Under the pieces are notes generated by a model. The model saw nothing but the letters and a program-made list of their open reading frames with translations, searched no databases and was not told the origin of the DNA. Source: Byssothecium circinans (Eukaryota > Ascomycota > Dothideomycetes > Pleosporales > Massarinaceae). From it: a DNA stretch of 41,206 nt. Below, in pieces: positions 1 through 10,102 of this stretch (its first letter is position 1; each line of letters opens with the position of its first letter). The position numbers were made by a program, and so were the translations under genes. The DNA lies in assembly GCA_010015675.1 (NCBI GenBank), contig ML977069.1, positions 1 to 41,206 on the forward strand. The letters run 5' to 3'.

Positions 1-578
1 CTCGACGTGTGCGCAGAGGTATAGCCGCTCGAAGTCAAAGTACCCCTCATATTTTGCGGCACGGTGGGTTTTGCGCGACCCAGGGACGGACGTTACTAAA
101 GATTTGGGCTTCCGTCGTAGGCGCTCCGTCGTAGGCGCTGCGGCGTATACAGAGAATCGTCTACCCCAGTGCTTATGGTTCGTTGGTCAGGGTTATCCGT
201 GGAGCACAAATATTAGACGCTCGGCACAAATTCACAAAACCCTGACCATCATTAGGATTGGTTGTGAGGGAGTATCATGAGCGTGTGGCACAGTTACAGT
301 TTGTGCCCACGCCACACTCGGTCGGGGCGCTTTCATCTGAAACCCGAGTCAGCCGGTGTTAGCCTACTAACACTCAATGGGTGAGTCAAATGGTTCTTCC
401 GCAGCCATACGTACAATTATGAGCAACTGTTGTTGAAGATATGCTGAATTTCTACTATGCGACCTATCCATGCCTTACGCCAATGATGCAAATGCTACAA
501 ACAAACACCCAAAACACCATGAACGGATTATAAAAAAAGCTTATCCAAGCCTCTCTCTCCCTCCCTCCCTCACCCATC
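1..578. other. gene-free left edge
   Basis: I see no supportable gene here. The only open frame (71-280, plus strand) resembles no known protein and has no conserved pattern. The stretch holds a 14-bp tandem duplication (listed separately) and a short CT-rich run near 545-570, just beyond the stop of the minus-strand gene that follows, where it probably lies in 3' UTR. Confidence 0.5.
111..138. repeat. 14-bp perfect tandem duplication
   Basis: The unit TCCGTCGTAGGCGC occurs twice head to tail (111-124 and 125-138) with no mismatch. It is GC-rich, lies in a gene-free stretch, and has no evident role. A replication-slippage duplication is the simplest reading. Confidence 0.85.
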
Positions 579-1193
579 TCACGCATCACTAGCAATCCCA
601 ATACGAAACGGCCCGACGCCCGCGTCAGCCTCCCCAACCTCCCCCAAACGCTCCACCCTCCTAAGCGCTCCATCCTCAAAAGCCCCATCCCTCTCCACCG
701 CCTTCTGCACCTGTGCCCCCTTCTTCTTCTTCTCCTCCCCCTCGATAGTCGAAGTCCGACCCGCGATCTTCATAGAAATAAACTCAACCTCGGAATCAAC
801 ATCCTCCCTCCGCTCCCCAACACAGCTCCGAAAAAACGCATCCCAATACCCCTCCCACAACCCCTCCAGCTGCTCTTCGACCACGCGCATCGCTACCATC
901 TCATCTACGCCAAGAGCTCGACCGAGCACATTCGACAGCGCGGTCACGTTGAGGGCCTCGAGCAGCGCCTTGTGCTCCGCTAGCAGAGCAGCGATCTTGT
1001 CGAGAAGGAGGTGACATTCGATTCCAAGGGCCTCGGCGTCTGGGATGGATGTTACTGCTGAGATGCGCTCGAAGGTGCGTCTGTAGCCTGAGACGGCGGT
1101 GTCGAAGGGGATGATGCGGGAGTTGAGGGCTGTGTGGATGGTGTGGAGGATGTCGTTGCAGGAGAGGGCGTCGTAGTAGGCGTCGGTGGCCAT
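579..1193 (-). CDS. small helical protein, array family member A
   Basis: Single-exon frame of 204 residues. No known function or named domain is recognised. It shares the signature of the array at 15.8-21.6 kb: P51-D-A-E-A ... C60, then L81-N-V-T-A-L, then E107-Q-L inside a Trp/Phe-rich helix, followed by a conserved E-R-R-x-D-V. The N-terminal half lacks glycine and proline runs and looks like packed or coiled helices; the last 60 residues are charged and probably disordered (four lysines in a row near 155). No signal peptide or membrane segment is visible. It is the only member away from the main cluster, about 14.6 kb from B. The start is the first ATG of the frame. A longer frame on the same strand (1052-1459) overlaps its 5' end but is compositionally biased. 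The frame is well supported; function is unknown. Confidence 0.7.
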   Translation of the reverse strand: MATDAYYDALSCNDILHTIHTALNSRIIPFDTAVSGYRRTFERISAVTSIPDAEALGIECHLLLDKIAALLAEHKALLEALNVTALSNVLGRALGVDEMVAMRVVEEQLEGLWEGYWDAFFRSCVGERREDVDSEVEFISMKIAGRTSTIEGEEKKKKGAQVQKAVERDGAFEDGALRRVERLGEVGEADAGVGPFRIGIASDA

Positions 1194-1645
1194 TGTGTGG
1201 TGGTATTAGGTAGTGAAGGAAGAGTGCTCGGCCACGCGGCGCACTTGGGGGTGGTAGGGGCGTGGGCGTGGTGGGAAGTGCGCGGGGTGGTCGAGCTGGG
1301 GTTGCGGGATGCGGAGTGTGTGTTGTGTGTGGATGATGTCTGGCGGAAAGAGGTGTGGGAAAAGAAATGGTTATGTAGTGGGCTGTGCATTGTGTAGATA
1401 GCGGGATTGGGCGTTTGTTGTTGCCTGAAGGAAGTGTGAAAGAGAGTCAGACATTGCATTGTGTGGGTTCGGCGAACAAAGAGCGTAATCAGAGTGACCT
1501 TTAATAGGATAAAGCGAGCTTTTGGTAACAGGGGAAGCCTCTTCGATAGATTCAGTAGGAAGCTGAGTAGTATGTCAGCGACGATGTAGCAGTGAAGTGT
1601 AGAGGTTGGGATGGTATGAGTGTAAAAGCGAACGAGGCCGATACG
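1194..1645. other. intergenic, upstream of paralog A
   Basis: About 450 bases between two minus-strand genes. It should contain the promoter of paralog A and the 3' UTR of the FAD monooxygenase. The open frames here are Ser/Thr/Pro-rich or Gly/Val-rich products of low-complexity GTG/CAC sequence and are not credible genes. No repeat or RNA gene is seen. Confidence 0.5.
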
Positions 1646-3002
1646 TCATATCTTCGACGTGGCACCAAAGTATATTTTCCTCGCCCTTTCAATCTCCTCA
1701 TCTAGATCAACATCCCATAGCCACCTCATCCTTCCCCTAAACTCTGGTTCAAGCTTCTCTAAATCATCACCAATCCCCCTGCCTTCGAAATCATACAACA
1801 TCCCCGCCTCCTTACTCGTAATCACGTTCTTCTGAGTCCGCGGTCTTCTCACCTCGTCGAAAGCCTTGAACGCTCTTTCGAAGTCATCCACGCCCTTCAC
1901 TTCCTTCAACAATATCGACATGATGAGCGCGTCTTCCATGCACATGCCTGCGCCAGCCCCTTGATGCGGCGTTGTAGCGTGCGCGGCGTCGCCGAGAAGA
2001 CAGACGCGCCCTTTATAGTAGGTTGAGCACGGGAGGTGGTAGAAAAGTGCCCATATATCGGGTTTCTGCATGGCGTGGACGATCTTTTGGACGTGCGGAC
2101 CCCAAGCGGCGTATTCGGCGTTCATTTCTTCTTTTGTGGTTGTGACGACCCATTTCTCGTCTTTCCACTCTTTGCACGAGCTGAATGCGACGACTGCAGC
2201 TGTTAGAGGAATCTTTGTGGAGTTAAAACAGGAACAACTGACCGTTCATCGTCCTGCCCTTCTCGATAGGAAAGGTCAAGACATGCCCGCCATACCCAAA
2301 GAACATCTGCGAGTTTTTCGCGACCTCTTCACCCAGCGTTTCGATTGCTTGATCCATCGGTATCAAACCTCTGTACGCGTACTTGCCCGAAAATACGGGG
2401 TGCGTCACTGGATCATCTTTGCCGAACATCCATTCTCTCGACGCCGACTTGATGCCATCACACCCAATAACGGCATTATGTCTCGCCTGCGTGCCATCCG
2501 CAAAGTGACAGATCATATCTCCCGACTTGTCATCAGCCAATGATATATCGGTCAACTTCTTCCCAAACTTGGCCACTCCGTCCGGTATCTCCTTGACCAG
2601 CTCGTCCAAAAAGTGCGCCCGATACACCCCACCCCGTCCTCTGTCATTCCCAAACTTCATATCAAACAACGCATCCCCGACCTTCTTACAATCCCGCACG
2701 AAGCCATCCTTGTCCGCTTTGCGCGCGTCGCCCACCCGCACAGTGAACCACGAGTCCGACTTACTCTCCCACTGGTTCGCTGTCTTGCATTTTTCAAACG
2801 CGGCGTATATCTTCGGGGAGAGGAGCTTCATGGCTAGCGCGGCATTGGGTCCGAAAGCTACACCGGCGCCGATCTCGCTGAAAGAGGGTGCCGCTTCGTA
2901 AATGGTGAGCGGGATGTTGTGCTGGAGGAGGCCGGTGGCGAGGGTCAGGCCCGAGATGCCGCCGCCAATGATGGCGACGTTGAAGGGCTTGGGGGAGGCC
3001 AT
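1646..3002 (-). CDS. FAD-dependent monooxygenase, salicylate hydroxylase-like
   Basis: Two exons (3002-2243 and 2199-1646) around a 43-nt intron (2200-2242, GTCAGT...AACAG), giving 437 residues, normal for group A flavoprotein monooxygenases. Near the N-terminus I see the dinucleotide-binding motif IIGGGISGL followed by an acidic residue at the end of strand 2 (IYEAAP). In exon 2 is the second FAD-binding motif GDAAHATTPHQGAG, which positions the flavin ribityl chain. Known members use NAD(P)H and O2 to hydroxylate aromatic acids such as salicylate; the substrate here cannot be read from sequence. No signal peptide, so probably cytosolic. The splice joins the frames in phase across a conserved stretch (GRTMN then AAVVAF). 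It is divergent from the peptidase gene to its right, with about 970 bases between them. No secondary-metabolite gene is adjacent, so a catabolic role is as likely as a biosynthetic one. Confidence 0.9.
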
Positions 3003-4090
3003 GGTAGCCTATAGAGAGGAAGATAGGGCCTTGAATGGAGGTTCAAGGTGTATCTGTGAAGCCTATCAGCTCTTTCTTTTCTCCCGACTGAGAAGTCATC
3101 TCAAGTTGTTCAAGTTGCAATTGGCAACCCTTCAGAGAAAAACACTCACTCTGACGTACGACACGCGTACAAAGCACAGTTTCTAGCATGAATCACCCGT
3201 CCACCAGCCCTGACAGTCAACAAATTCTCAGAGTGGAGCTCATACAAGCAATGTCGGCAATTGGATGCGATGCGGGGATTCGGAAAAGACTTCGGAACGA
3301 AGTCTACGTCACGAGAGCCGGAAATAGCCCGTTTTAGCGAAAAGCCGAGGTCAGCTCCTAATCAGGCCTAATCCATCTGCACCTGCACTCCGCGCCACGA
3401 TTCTACTCGTGCCACTCTTTTTGAGACCCCCCACGTACCGCAGTATTACTGTGGTGGTTTCTTTGTATATATCATCCTCACGCCATAGGTACGGCAGCCC
3501 TCAATGATCCTAGAAATTGCCCAACAAGACCCCGTCCCGCAGATAGCACGCAGTCGAAGCACCAATAATGGTTGTGGTTGAGTGGACCAAACGACGTCAT
3601 GCTCAATACCTCACCCAGGCACCGCCAGTGGTGTCACACACTCGATGCCGATGCAAGACCTATCAAAAGCCGCTGCTGACTCAGGAAATAGGGATCCTGT
3701 AAGAGTATTTGTACCGTTACGTCCTTTGTACCTCATGACATGGTAGCTCACTAGCCCGATGCCGCGAGCTTGGTCGACGACAGCTCGTCAACCTCCGCCA
3801 GAGAAGGGGGATGATCCTGTTACGGTATTGGTGACTGGCTTTGGAGTATGAAAGACCCTTTTACACTGTTGTTTTTGCTTTCTTTAAATTTTTTCCTTTT
3901 CTTTTTCATATTTTGACGTGTCGGTTTACCATCCGGGAAAAGTTGAGAGTGAATGGATACCACATCACTTGATGTGTGAAACGGAAGTCACGTGTACTCG
4001 ATCGTGCCCAGGTGTTTTCCCTATTTTGTGTTGTTCAAGCCTTACATTCCTCAATCCATCTATCATACTACATCTAACACACCACACCAG
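3003..4090. other. divergent intergenic and promoter region
   Basis: Roughly 1 kb between the divergently transcribed monooxygenase and the pyroglutamyl-peptidase-like gene; it must hold both promoters. T-rich tracts at about 3870-3910 precede the plus-strand gene. Possible first-exon sequence of that gene lies near 3954-4011. No other gene, repeat or RNA is evident. Confidence 0.45.
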
Positions 4091-4837
4091 CCCTTCCTCG
4101 GCCAAGTCCCCATAAACTCCTCGTGGGAAATCGCCTCGCACCTCCCCGCTCTCATTCCCGCCTCCCTTTCGAACCCCACTCCAATACGCATCTACGTGCA
4201 CCACGAACCCATCCGCGTCGCCTACAGACCCGTCATCGCCCTCGCTCCCACCCTGCTCCCACCTTCCAGCCCAATCTACCCCAAACCGGACATCATTTTA
4301 CACATCGGCCTTGCCGCCGGTCGACCTTTTTATACGCTCGAAGAAGGCTCGCATGCGCGGGGCTACGGATCACTGACAGATGTCGATGGGGAACGGTATC
4401 CGGATTCTTTGGGACTGGAGAAATGGCCTGAGGGGGAGTATCCGAATAGATTACTAACGAGCTTCAATACCAAGGATGTGCTGAGGAGATGGCGGCGCGC
4501 GCTTGGCTATGGGGACGCGGATTCAGTGCCAAAGGATGCGGAGGTGCCTGATGTACGGATTAGTAAAGATGCGGGGAACTTCATGTGTGGGTTTATTTAC
4601 TACAATTCGCTGGCGCACTACTACTCCATCAAGAAAGATGAGAAGCCTGTCGTTTTTCTGCACGTTCCGGATTTGAGTGATAGCGAGGAGAAATTGGAAA
4701 CGGGGAGGGAGGTGGCGATTGCGCTTATAAAAGCGCTGGTTGAGAGTCGGAGAGAGGTTGGAGTGGTGGAAGAGGAATGGCGAGGGAAGGCGAAAGAGGA
4801 GGTGAGGTCTGCGCCTACAGATGTGAACTTTGCATAG
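4091..4837 (+). CDS. pyroglutamyl-peptidase I-like protein (C15 family), 5' end unresolved
   Basis: The open frame encodes the body of a pyrrolidone-carboxylate peptidase, a cytosolic cysteine peptidase that removes N-terminal pyroglutamate. Visible family features: PFLGQVPINSSWEIA at the left (the usual PF...NPSWEIA stretch), HIGLAAGR, a conserved RLLTSFN segment, the nucleophile region DAGNFMCG, and the histidine region VVFLHVPD. There is no in-frame ATG before the conserved start, so an upstream exon is needed. A 3' splice site ending at 4090 fits in phase, but the likely upstream exon (ATG at 3972, donor at 4012) joins out of frame by one base, and the usual GFG of the substrate loop before PF is not found. 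Splicing to 4107 restores frame but deletes the PF. The gene may be damaged or mis-read at its 5' end. The coordinates give only the well-supported exon. Confidence 0.75.
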   Translation, partial: PFLGQVPINSSWEIASHLPALIPASLSNPTPIRIYVHHEPIRVAYRPVIALAPTLLPPSSPIYPKPDIILHIGLAAGRPFYTLEEGSHARGYGSLTDVDGERYPDSLGLEKWPEGEYPNRLLTSFNTKDVLRRWRRALGYGDADSVPKDAEVPDVRISKDAGNFMCGFIYYNSLAHYYSIKKDEKPVVFLHVPDLSDSEEKLETGREVAIALIKALVESRREVGVVEEEWRGKAKEEVRSAPTDVNFA

Positions 4838-5084
4838 GCCGCTGTCTGTTTGTAGTGTCTCTCTCTTTCTCATGCTCTGGTGCATAATTTCTGCTTTTGG
4901 CAGGAGGGCATTTGGAAAGCGGTTTGGCGTTGTATACGAACGAGATAAGCTTGTCTATGTCAGCTCCACCCACACACTATTACCACTGCAATCGATCTTA
5001 ATAGTTCAGGTTAGAGCCCCAAAACGCTTCCCTTTCCAACAGTCCAGATGATTCATCGGCTTGCGCACATTCTTCCAAGTTTGC

Positions 5085-8000
5085 CTAAAGATCTTGTTCC
5101 TGGAGAATAGACCACGAAGAGTGCGGATGCATCTGATCGGCGGTCATCCTACACATGAAGCAGTAATCGAAATCTAGACATTCGTCGCAATGGAACACAG
5201 GCCCAAAGATAAGGTGAGACGCGCCTGGCTTTGGAAAGCATCCGTCACATTCCTTTCTATCGCTCAGAGGCATTAGCGGACGTTGGGCGGATGCTCGTTC
5301 TTGGATTAGCAGTGGATGTATTGGGTCCAAATTTTCCGAGATGAGTCTATAGTTGCGATGGACAAGGGCAATGTCGTACAGGCTCCATTCCCATGGCGGA
5401 TCCTTCGTTGCAACGGTAGTGGGCTTAAAGCCAGCTTGAAGTAGAAGGTCGAGGGCCTCGGACTCGTTCCTTCGACACGCTAGATGTAGTGGTGTCCATG
5501 TTGTTGTTGCCATTGCGATTGGTAGATTCGAAATTTTGGTGCTCTGCCTGGAAAGTAGTAATTTAAGCTTGTCAGCTGCGCCGGCATCTGCAGCGTAGTG
5601 AATTGCGGTCCAACCTCTCGCATCTGTTTGGTCAATACTCATTCCCAGACCGAGTAGGTATTCCACCGTGTCAAAAGTACCATCCTGCGCAGCTAAGTGT
5701 AGTACGCTTCTTCCTGCGGAGTCAGTCCAAAGGTAGTCGGCATTCCAGCGTTCGACGAGGAGGGAAAGAACTGCAACCTGATTCATTGCTGCGTCCATGA
5801 CTGGACGGCCATAAAGGTCGTCGCCATTGACATCCGCTCCTCTCTCGAGTAACAGGTTTGCTAGATCAATGTGCCCGAAGCGAAGGGCCTCCTAAGTCGA
5901 AATGTGAAAACAGTTAGCCACAAAATCGTCAGGTGATCAAGACAGGAAAAATACTGACTTGCAAGCAGCCTGCTCTATTGGCTTCTGCGCCCCGATCAAG
6001 AAGAAGCCTTGCAAGATGGACAGCTCCATCCATAACCGCAAGAGCACAGAGTGGAGAGACTTCCATTGGTTGATTGTCGGGTTTTGAAGCGCGCACATCA
6101 GCACCTGCCTCGAGTAGAAGCCCAACGGTCCTGTCCCGGTTCCTGTGAGCGCATATGGCAGCATGAAGAGAATCTAAATGATCCTTATGACGCATGTTGA
6201 CATCGGCTCCGTGGGAAAGAAGGAATCGAACCGACTCGACGGAGCCATGTCCAGCAGCAGCCCTCAAAGCGAAGCACCCGATTCCAGCCTGGTAGTTGAT
6301 GTCCGCGCCCCATGCAAGGAGTAGTTGAAGACATTCAATACTCCCCAGACACGCCGATACATTTAATGCGGTTCCGAACGCTCCTGCATCAACATTGATT
6401 TCTGCTCCTCGCTTGAGCGTAGCCTCCATGAGGCTTGGGGAGCCCACCCAGGCAACGTAGTATAAAATCGCATTTAGGTCGTGCTGCTTGAGGGTTTCAG
6501 TGTAGTTCCCTCCCTCAGATACGCAATAAATCCGCGCCCATTCGAGGAACCGGACCTCTTCGTTGAACAACAACTGCTCTGCGAGCGGTTGAAGTGTTTT
6601 ATTTTGACCAGATCGATGAAAGTGCTCAGGCCAATGGTCTATGGCGTATTGTGTTAAAGAGGCGGGGCGTGATTCTGAATCGCATCGCGATCGTGATGGA
6701 GCAGACCGACTTCGTAGGTAAATGAGGCACGTTTTTGCGATACATAGCTCTGCGCTTGCGACGTCGATGTGAAAATATTCATTTTTGCTGCGTAGGATCC
6801 GGTTGGAAATTAAATATTCTTTCACGGAATAGTGCGAAAGTTTGACAGTGCTGGCCGAGTTTCTGGCTCGTACTACTAGGCTTCCGCATATCGACAAGAT
6901 GTCTTCGAGGTCTTGTAGTTGTTGAGTTTCATCGTACCTGAATGGCAAGATAAAAAGTCAGCGAAATTGATACAAAGCGGTCCTGGTCCACTGATGTATT
7001 GACTGAGGCCATCGAACAGATGGCCGATTCAACTATCTGCGTTCTGGGAGTACGTACTCGTTTTCGTGAAGATCGACTGCTAGACCTTCTGCAAGTTCGC
7101 TCAAGGTAAGAGGCGCAAAAGAGAAGCAAAGCCATTGAAGAATCCTCACAGCGGCCTCGACATGTTCGGGCTCAATGCTGTCGAGTATTCGAGAGTAAGT
7201 TTCATCGAGAGATGTCGGTAGGGTGCGCAACGCGGCTCGGAGAAGTTTGAGCGTGCCGCATTTCTTGAGTCCGTTGAGTTGCATGTCAGCCAGACGGAAC
7301 ATATCTCCTGCTTTAGCAACAATCCCAGATACGATCTCGTCTTGGACGCCTTGTGGCCATTTATGTAGCCATTGCTCTTTGAGCAGCTTGTTCTGAACGT
7401 ATTGCTCGATATCGTTGCTTACAGCAGACCCTTCGAGACGCATATGTTGAGCTTGAATGTGAGTGAAGATATTTTCAATATCTTTCTCGGGACGACTGGT
7501 AGCGAGTATGTGCAGATTATCCAGCGACCGGCTGATGATTTCCTTTACCGCCTCAAGCAACTGAACTCTTTCAGAGCATTCGTCCAAGGCGTCAAGGACC
7601 AAATATATCTCTTTTTCGCTTTCCAAGATTTCCATCAGAGTAGCAAGTAGAATGCTGATATTTGGTTGCTGGAAGCCGTTGTGATGCTGGTCGAAGAGTT
7701 CCTGGATTGAAGGAGGTATTTCTCGTCTCTGCACCACTGCTTGTGATAATACAGACCGAAGGAATGTGCCGACGGGTTCTTTGTCGCGATTGGTAAACTC
7801 GAAGAAAAAATACAACAACAGTCCATTATGGCTAGAGCGGCACATTGAATTCAAATCCACGATGATTGAAGAGCATAAAACTGTTTTTCCGGAGCCGGGG
7901 ATACCGCTAAGCCAAAGCGTTGAATGCGGCGAATGCTTCCAGCATCGATAGGGGTTGCCGTCTAGAAACCAGGTCCCTGTATTAGTACTTCGAAGTCGTT

Positions 8001-8565
8001 GAGCGTCGTTGAAGGCAGATGTTGGGAACGGTGGACCCAACCAGTCGATGATGGAGCGGCGATCTCGTTCATCTGTAGCGTCATCCAGAGTCGACCGGAT
8101 GTGCAGCGAGTCCATACGAGACTGCAGAGAAAGTTCGTAATCATCCAATGCCAGTGACAATTGAAGAGTCTGCTTAGCTCTCGAAAGTCTTTCCAATCGC
8201 GTCTTTATCTCCTTTCCGATGCCAATCAACTTGACGCTACTGAGACCGAATTGAGATCCAGAGAGTTTGGCTTTAGCCAGTTCGGCCTCGAGAGAGACCA
8301 GTTCCGTCCTGCAAATCGAAAGGGCTCTAGCCCGGTGGTCATCGAGGTCGACCAACAGTATCGCGGTGCTGTTGTTTTGCGTCTCGGTCTGTGAAAGACG
8401 CGCCAGCTTTTGGAGAACCGCACGAAGCGAGTCGACCTCATTGATGATTTGATCTAGCTCTTTCCTCACTGTAAGGCTTGCATGTAAGCTCAAACCAATT
8501 GTGATGACTTTGTTCGCGAGTTGAAGGATGGCAATAATGCCAGCGGTTACGCTGAGTGGATCCAT
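5085..8565 (-). CDS. NLR-like STAND protein: NACHT NTPase, ankyrin repeats, ZZ zinc finger
   Basis: Three exons (8565-7058, 6937-5959, 5891-5085) with introns of 120 and 67 nt, together 1097 residues. Residues 1-160 match the helical N-terminal domain common in fungal STAND proteins (start MDPLSVTAGIIAILQLANKV). The NACHT domain has Walker A GIPGSGKT at 221-228 and Walker B IYLVLDALDEC at 320-330. A helical winged region follows (RILQWLCFSFAPLTLSELAE), then ankyrin repeats of the GADVN type through exons 2 and 3. The last 55 residues are a ZZ-type zinc finger: CDGC, then HCDECLDFDYCFMC, then a terminal His pair. Fungal NLR-type proteins act in non-self recognition and heterokaryon incompatibility; here that is inference. 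The splices rejoin conserved sequence (HENE|YDETQQL and GCLQ|EALRFGH). No lesion is seen; it looks intact. Confidence 0.88.
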
Positions 8566-9167
8566 TCCAGCTTTCGGATAAGTGCGGTTGTGGAGCGTAG
8601 AGACTCATGTAGAACAAGTTCGAAAACTCCTGCGACAACTTCGGAATAGGTACGACGAGGCACGGAGGCCTGACTAGAGGCGAACGAGGACGTGGAGGAT
8701 GGGTAACTATGAAGTTCATGAGCTTCTATTGCGGGTATTCTCGTGTATATATTCCACGAGGCTGACAGGCGAGGCGCATCCCGGCTGACACTTGCTGTGA
8801 GGCATACACTGGCATAGTTTCACGGTGCTCCAATGAGATCCCGGTCACTTTCCGGTGTCAAATTGGGACTGGTGATACCTCGTCTATGGTCGGAATGGAG
8901 GCTGTGATGACATTCCTCGCGTACATGACAGTGCACGTGTAATATCTCCCTGGCGGTCGGTCCAGAGCATCTTGAAGCATGAGGAAGAAAGGCCCAAGAG
9001 GCAATCCCTAGATCGCTGTTGAAGACATGTTGAAGCAAGGACTCCTCCAGTCCATTCCATTCGGAACAGAGTGAGTCCGGAGCGCGCGACACGCAAACTC
9101 ATACATATGTAATGAGCGCACCCGACACTCCATTTTTCCAAGAAGAATCTCGATTTCATTGCGCATT
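8566..9167. other. intergenic, NLR upstream region
   Basis: About 600 bases upstream of the STAND gene. Several overlapping minus-strand frames (8820-9159) cross it, but they share no pattern with any family and look like chance frames. A TATA-like stretch (GTATATATTCC, near 8743-8753) lies about 180 bases upstream of the STAND start codon. Confidence 0.4.
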
Positions 9168-9401
9168 ATGATGATAGTAAGTTGACGGGGAGTTGAGATG
9201 AACAGGCGTATTTGACATTCGGCTGATTTGAACCAGGGCGCACGTGACTTTCTCAGCCTCGTCTTCTGGCTGCTCCTTCTCGCCCCGGTCGCAATCGCAC
9301 AGCAGCCGCCGAAAGAATGTTCGTGGTGTCTCAAAGCTGCAAGTCAGATTGCGGATCTGCAGAAGCAGATTGACAAGCTGACGGCTATACTGGTGCGTTG
9401 A
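9168..9401 (+). CDS. candidate tiny secreted protein, two exons
   Basis: A 9-base first exon (ATG ATG ATA at 9168-9176) is followed by GTAAGT and a 60-nt intron ending CCAG at 9236, with CTGAT as a branch candidate. Exon 2 (9237-9401) then reads in phase. The 57-residue product begins MMIGARDF, continues into an unbroken hydrophobic stretch (LSLVFWLLLLAPVAIA) ending in an AIA signal-peptidase site, and leaves a short mature peptide with a CSWC pair and an amphipathic helix (IADLQKQIDKLTAIL). This order of signal peptide, cleavage site and small Cys-bearing mature chain is unlikely by chance but not conclusive. The stop follows GTGCGT, which could instead be a donor to a further exon after about 9500. 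A minus-strand frame of 163 residues overlaps but has no recognisable features. Confidence 0.4.
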
Positions 9402-10102
9402 TTCCGTTCTGTTGTGGAGGAAGTCTAGAGCTGTGGATTCGCTTGTCGAAATGACTTTCGAGTATCGCCTCCAGTTACCGAGCGAAACATGAGATATCCA
9501 TCTCATAGATGCCGATCGCTGCGGTGCCATGGGCCATGCTGTCGAGCTGTCATGTCGTATGGGATGAGCTCCCCCGTCAGCCCAACCTTGGAAAGCTCTC
9601 TGATTGCTCGCCACATCGATACGACAAAAATCCTTGACTGTTTTCAAGGGTTGGGAGCACGAACGCTGACCTCACGCGCTGGGCGTTGTTCGGCTGGTGT
9701 GAAGAGTAGCAATATTGTATCCTAGTTGCGGTGACGTAGCGATGTGGCTGTTTGTGGCGCAGCTATCCCACATCAGCTTTACCCACATATCAACCGATCA
9801 TACGCTTTATATACCTTCTGAACTTCTTTCATGCCTTTTACTGACTGAGACTGAGGCTTCTGCTACGAGTGGAAACACGAAACCCCCCGCAGGCAGCAAA
9901 CCGAAAACTACGATTAGCGTGACTTCAACTCTAAGGCACACTACAAAAACGGTTGGTAGCGTAAGTAGCTCCTTGTTATTCACAGATTCTCGCGTCCATG
10001 ATTGATAGATGGCTGACTTGTATATAGAAACCCACACCTACACCACAAATCAGTCCATCCACCAAACCACGACCAACTATAATAAAGGCCAAGCCACCCA
10101 TC
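9402..10102. other. chitinase upstream region with TATA box and candidate leader intron
   Basis: TTTATATA at 9806-9813 is a good TATA box for the chitinase. A classical intron (GTAAGT at 9961 to TATATAG at 10027, 67 nt) lies between it and the chitinase ATG. It may be a 5' UTR intron. However, the flanking sequence stays open in the chitinase frame and reads as a Thr/Pro/Ser/Lys-rich linker (for example TTISVTSTLRHTTKTVGS, then KPTPTPQISPSTKPRPT), so an N-terminal extension is possible; I find no convincing start codon for it. Confidence 0.45.

Noticed and set aside
1052..1459. 135-codon minus frame rich in Ser, Thr and Pro
   Set aside because: Produced by low-complexity CAC/ACC sequence and overlapping the better supported paralog A.
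9156..9647. 163-codon minus-strand open frame
   Set aside because: Composition is featureless and no family pattern is visible; the plus strand over the same bases gives a signal peptide with consensus splice sites.
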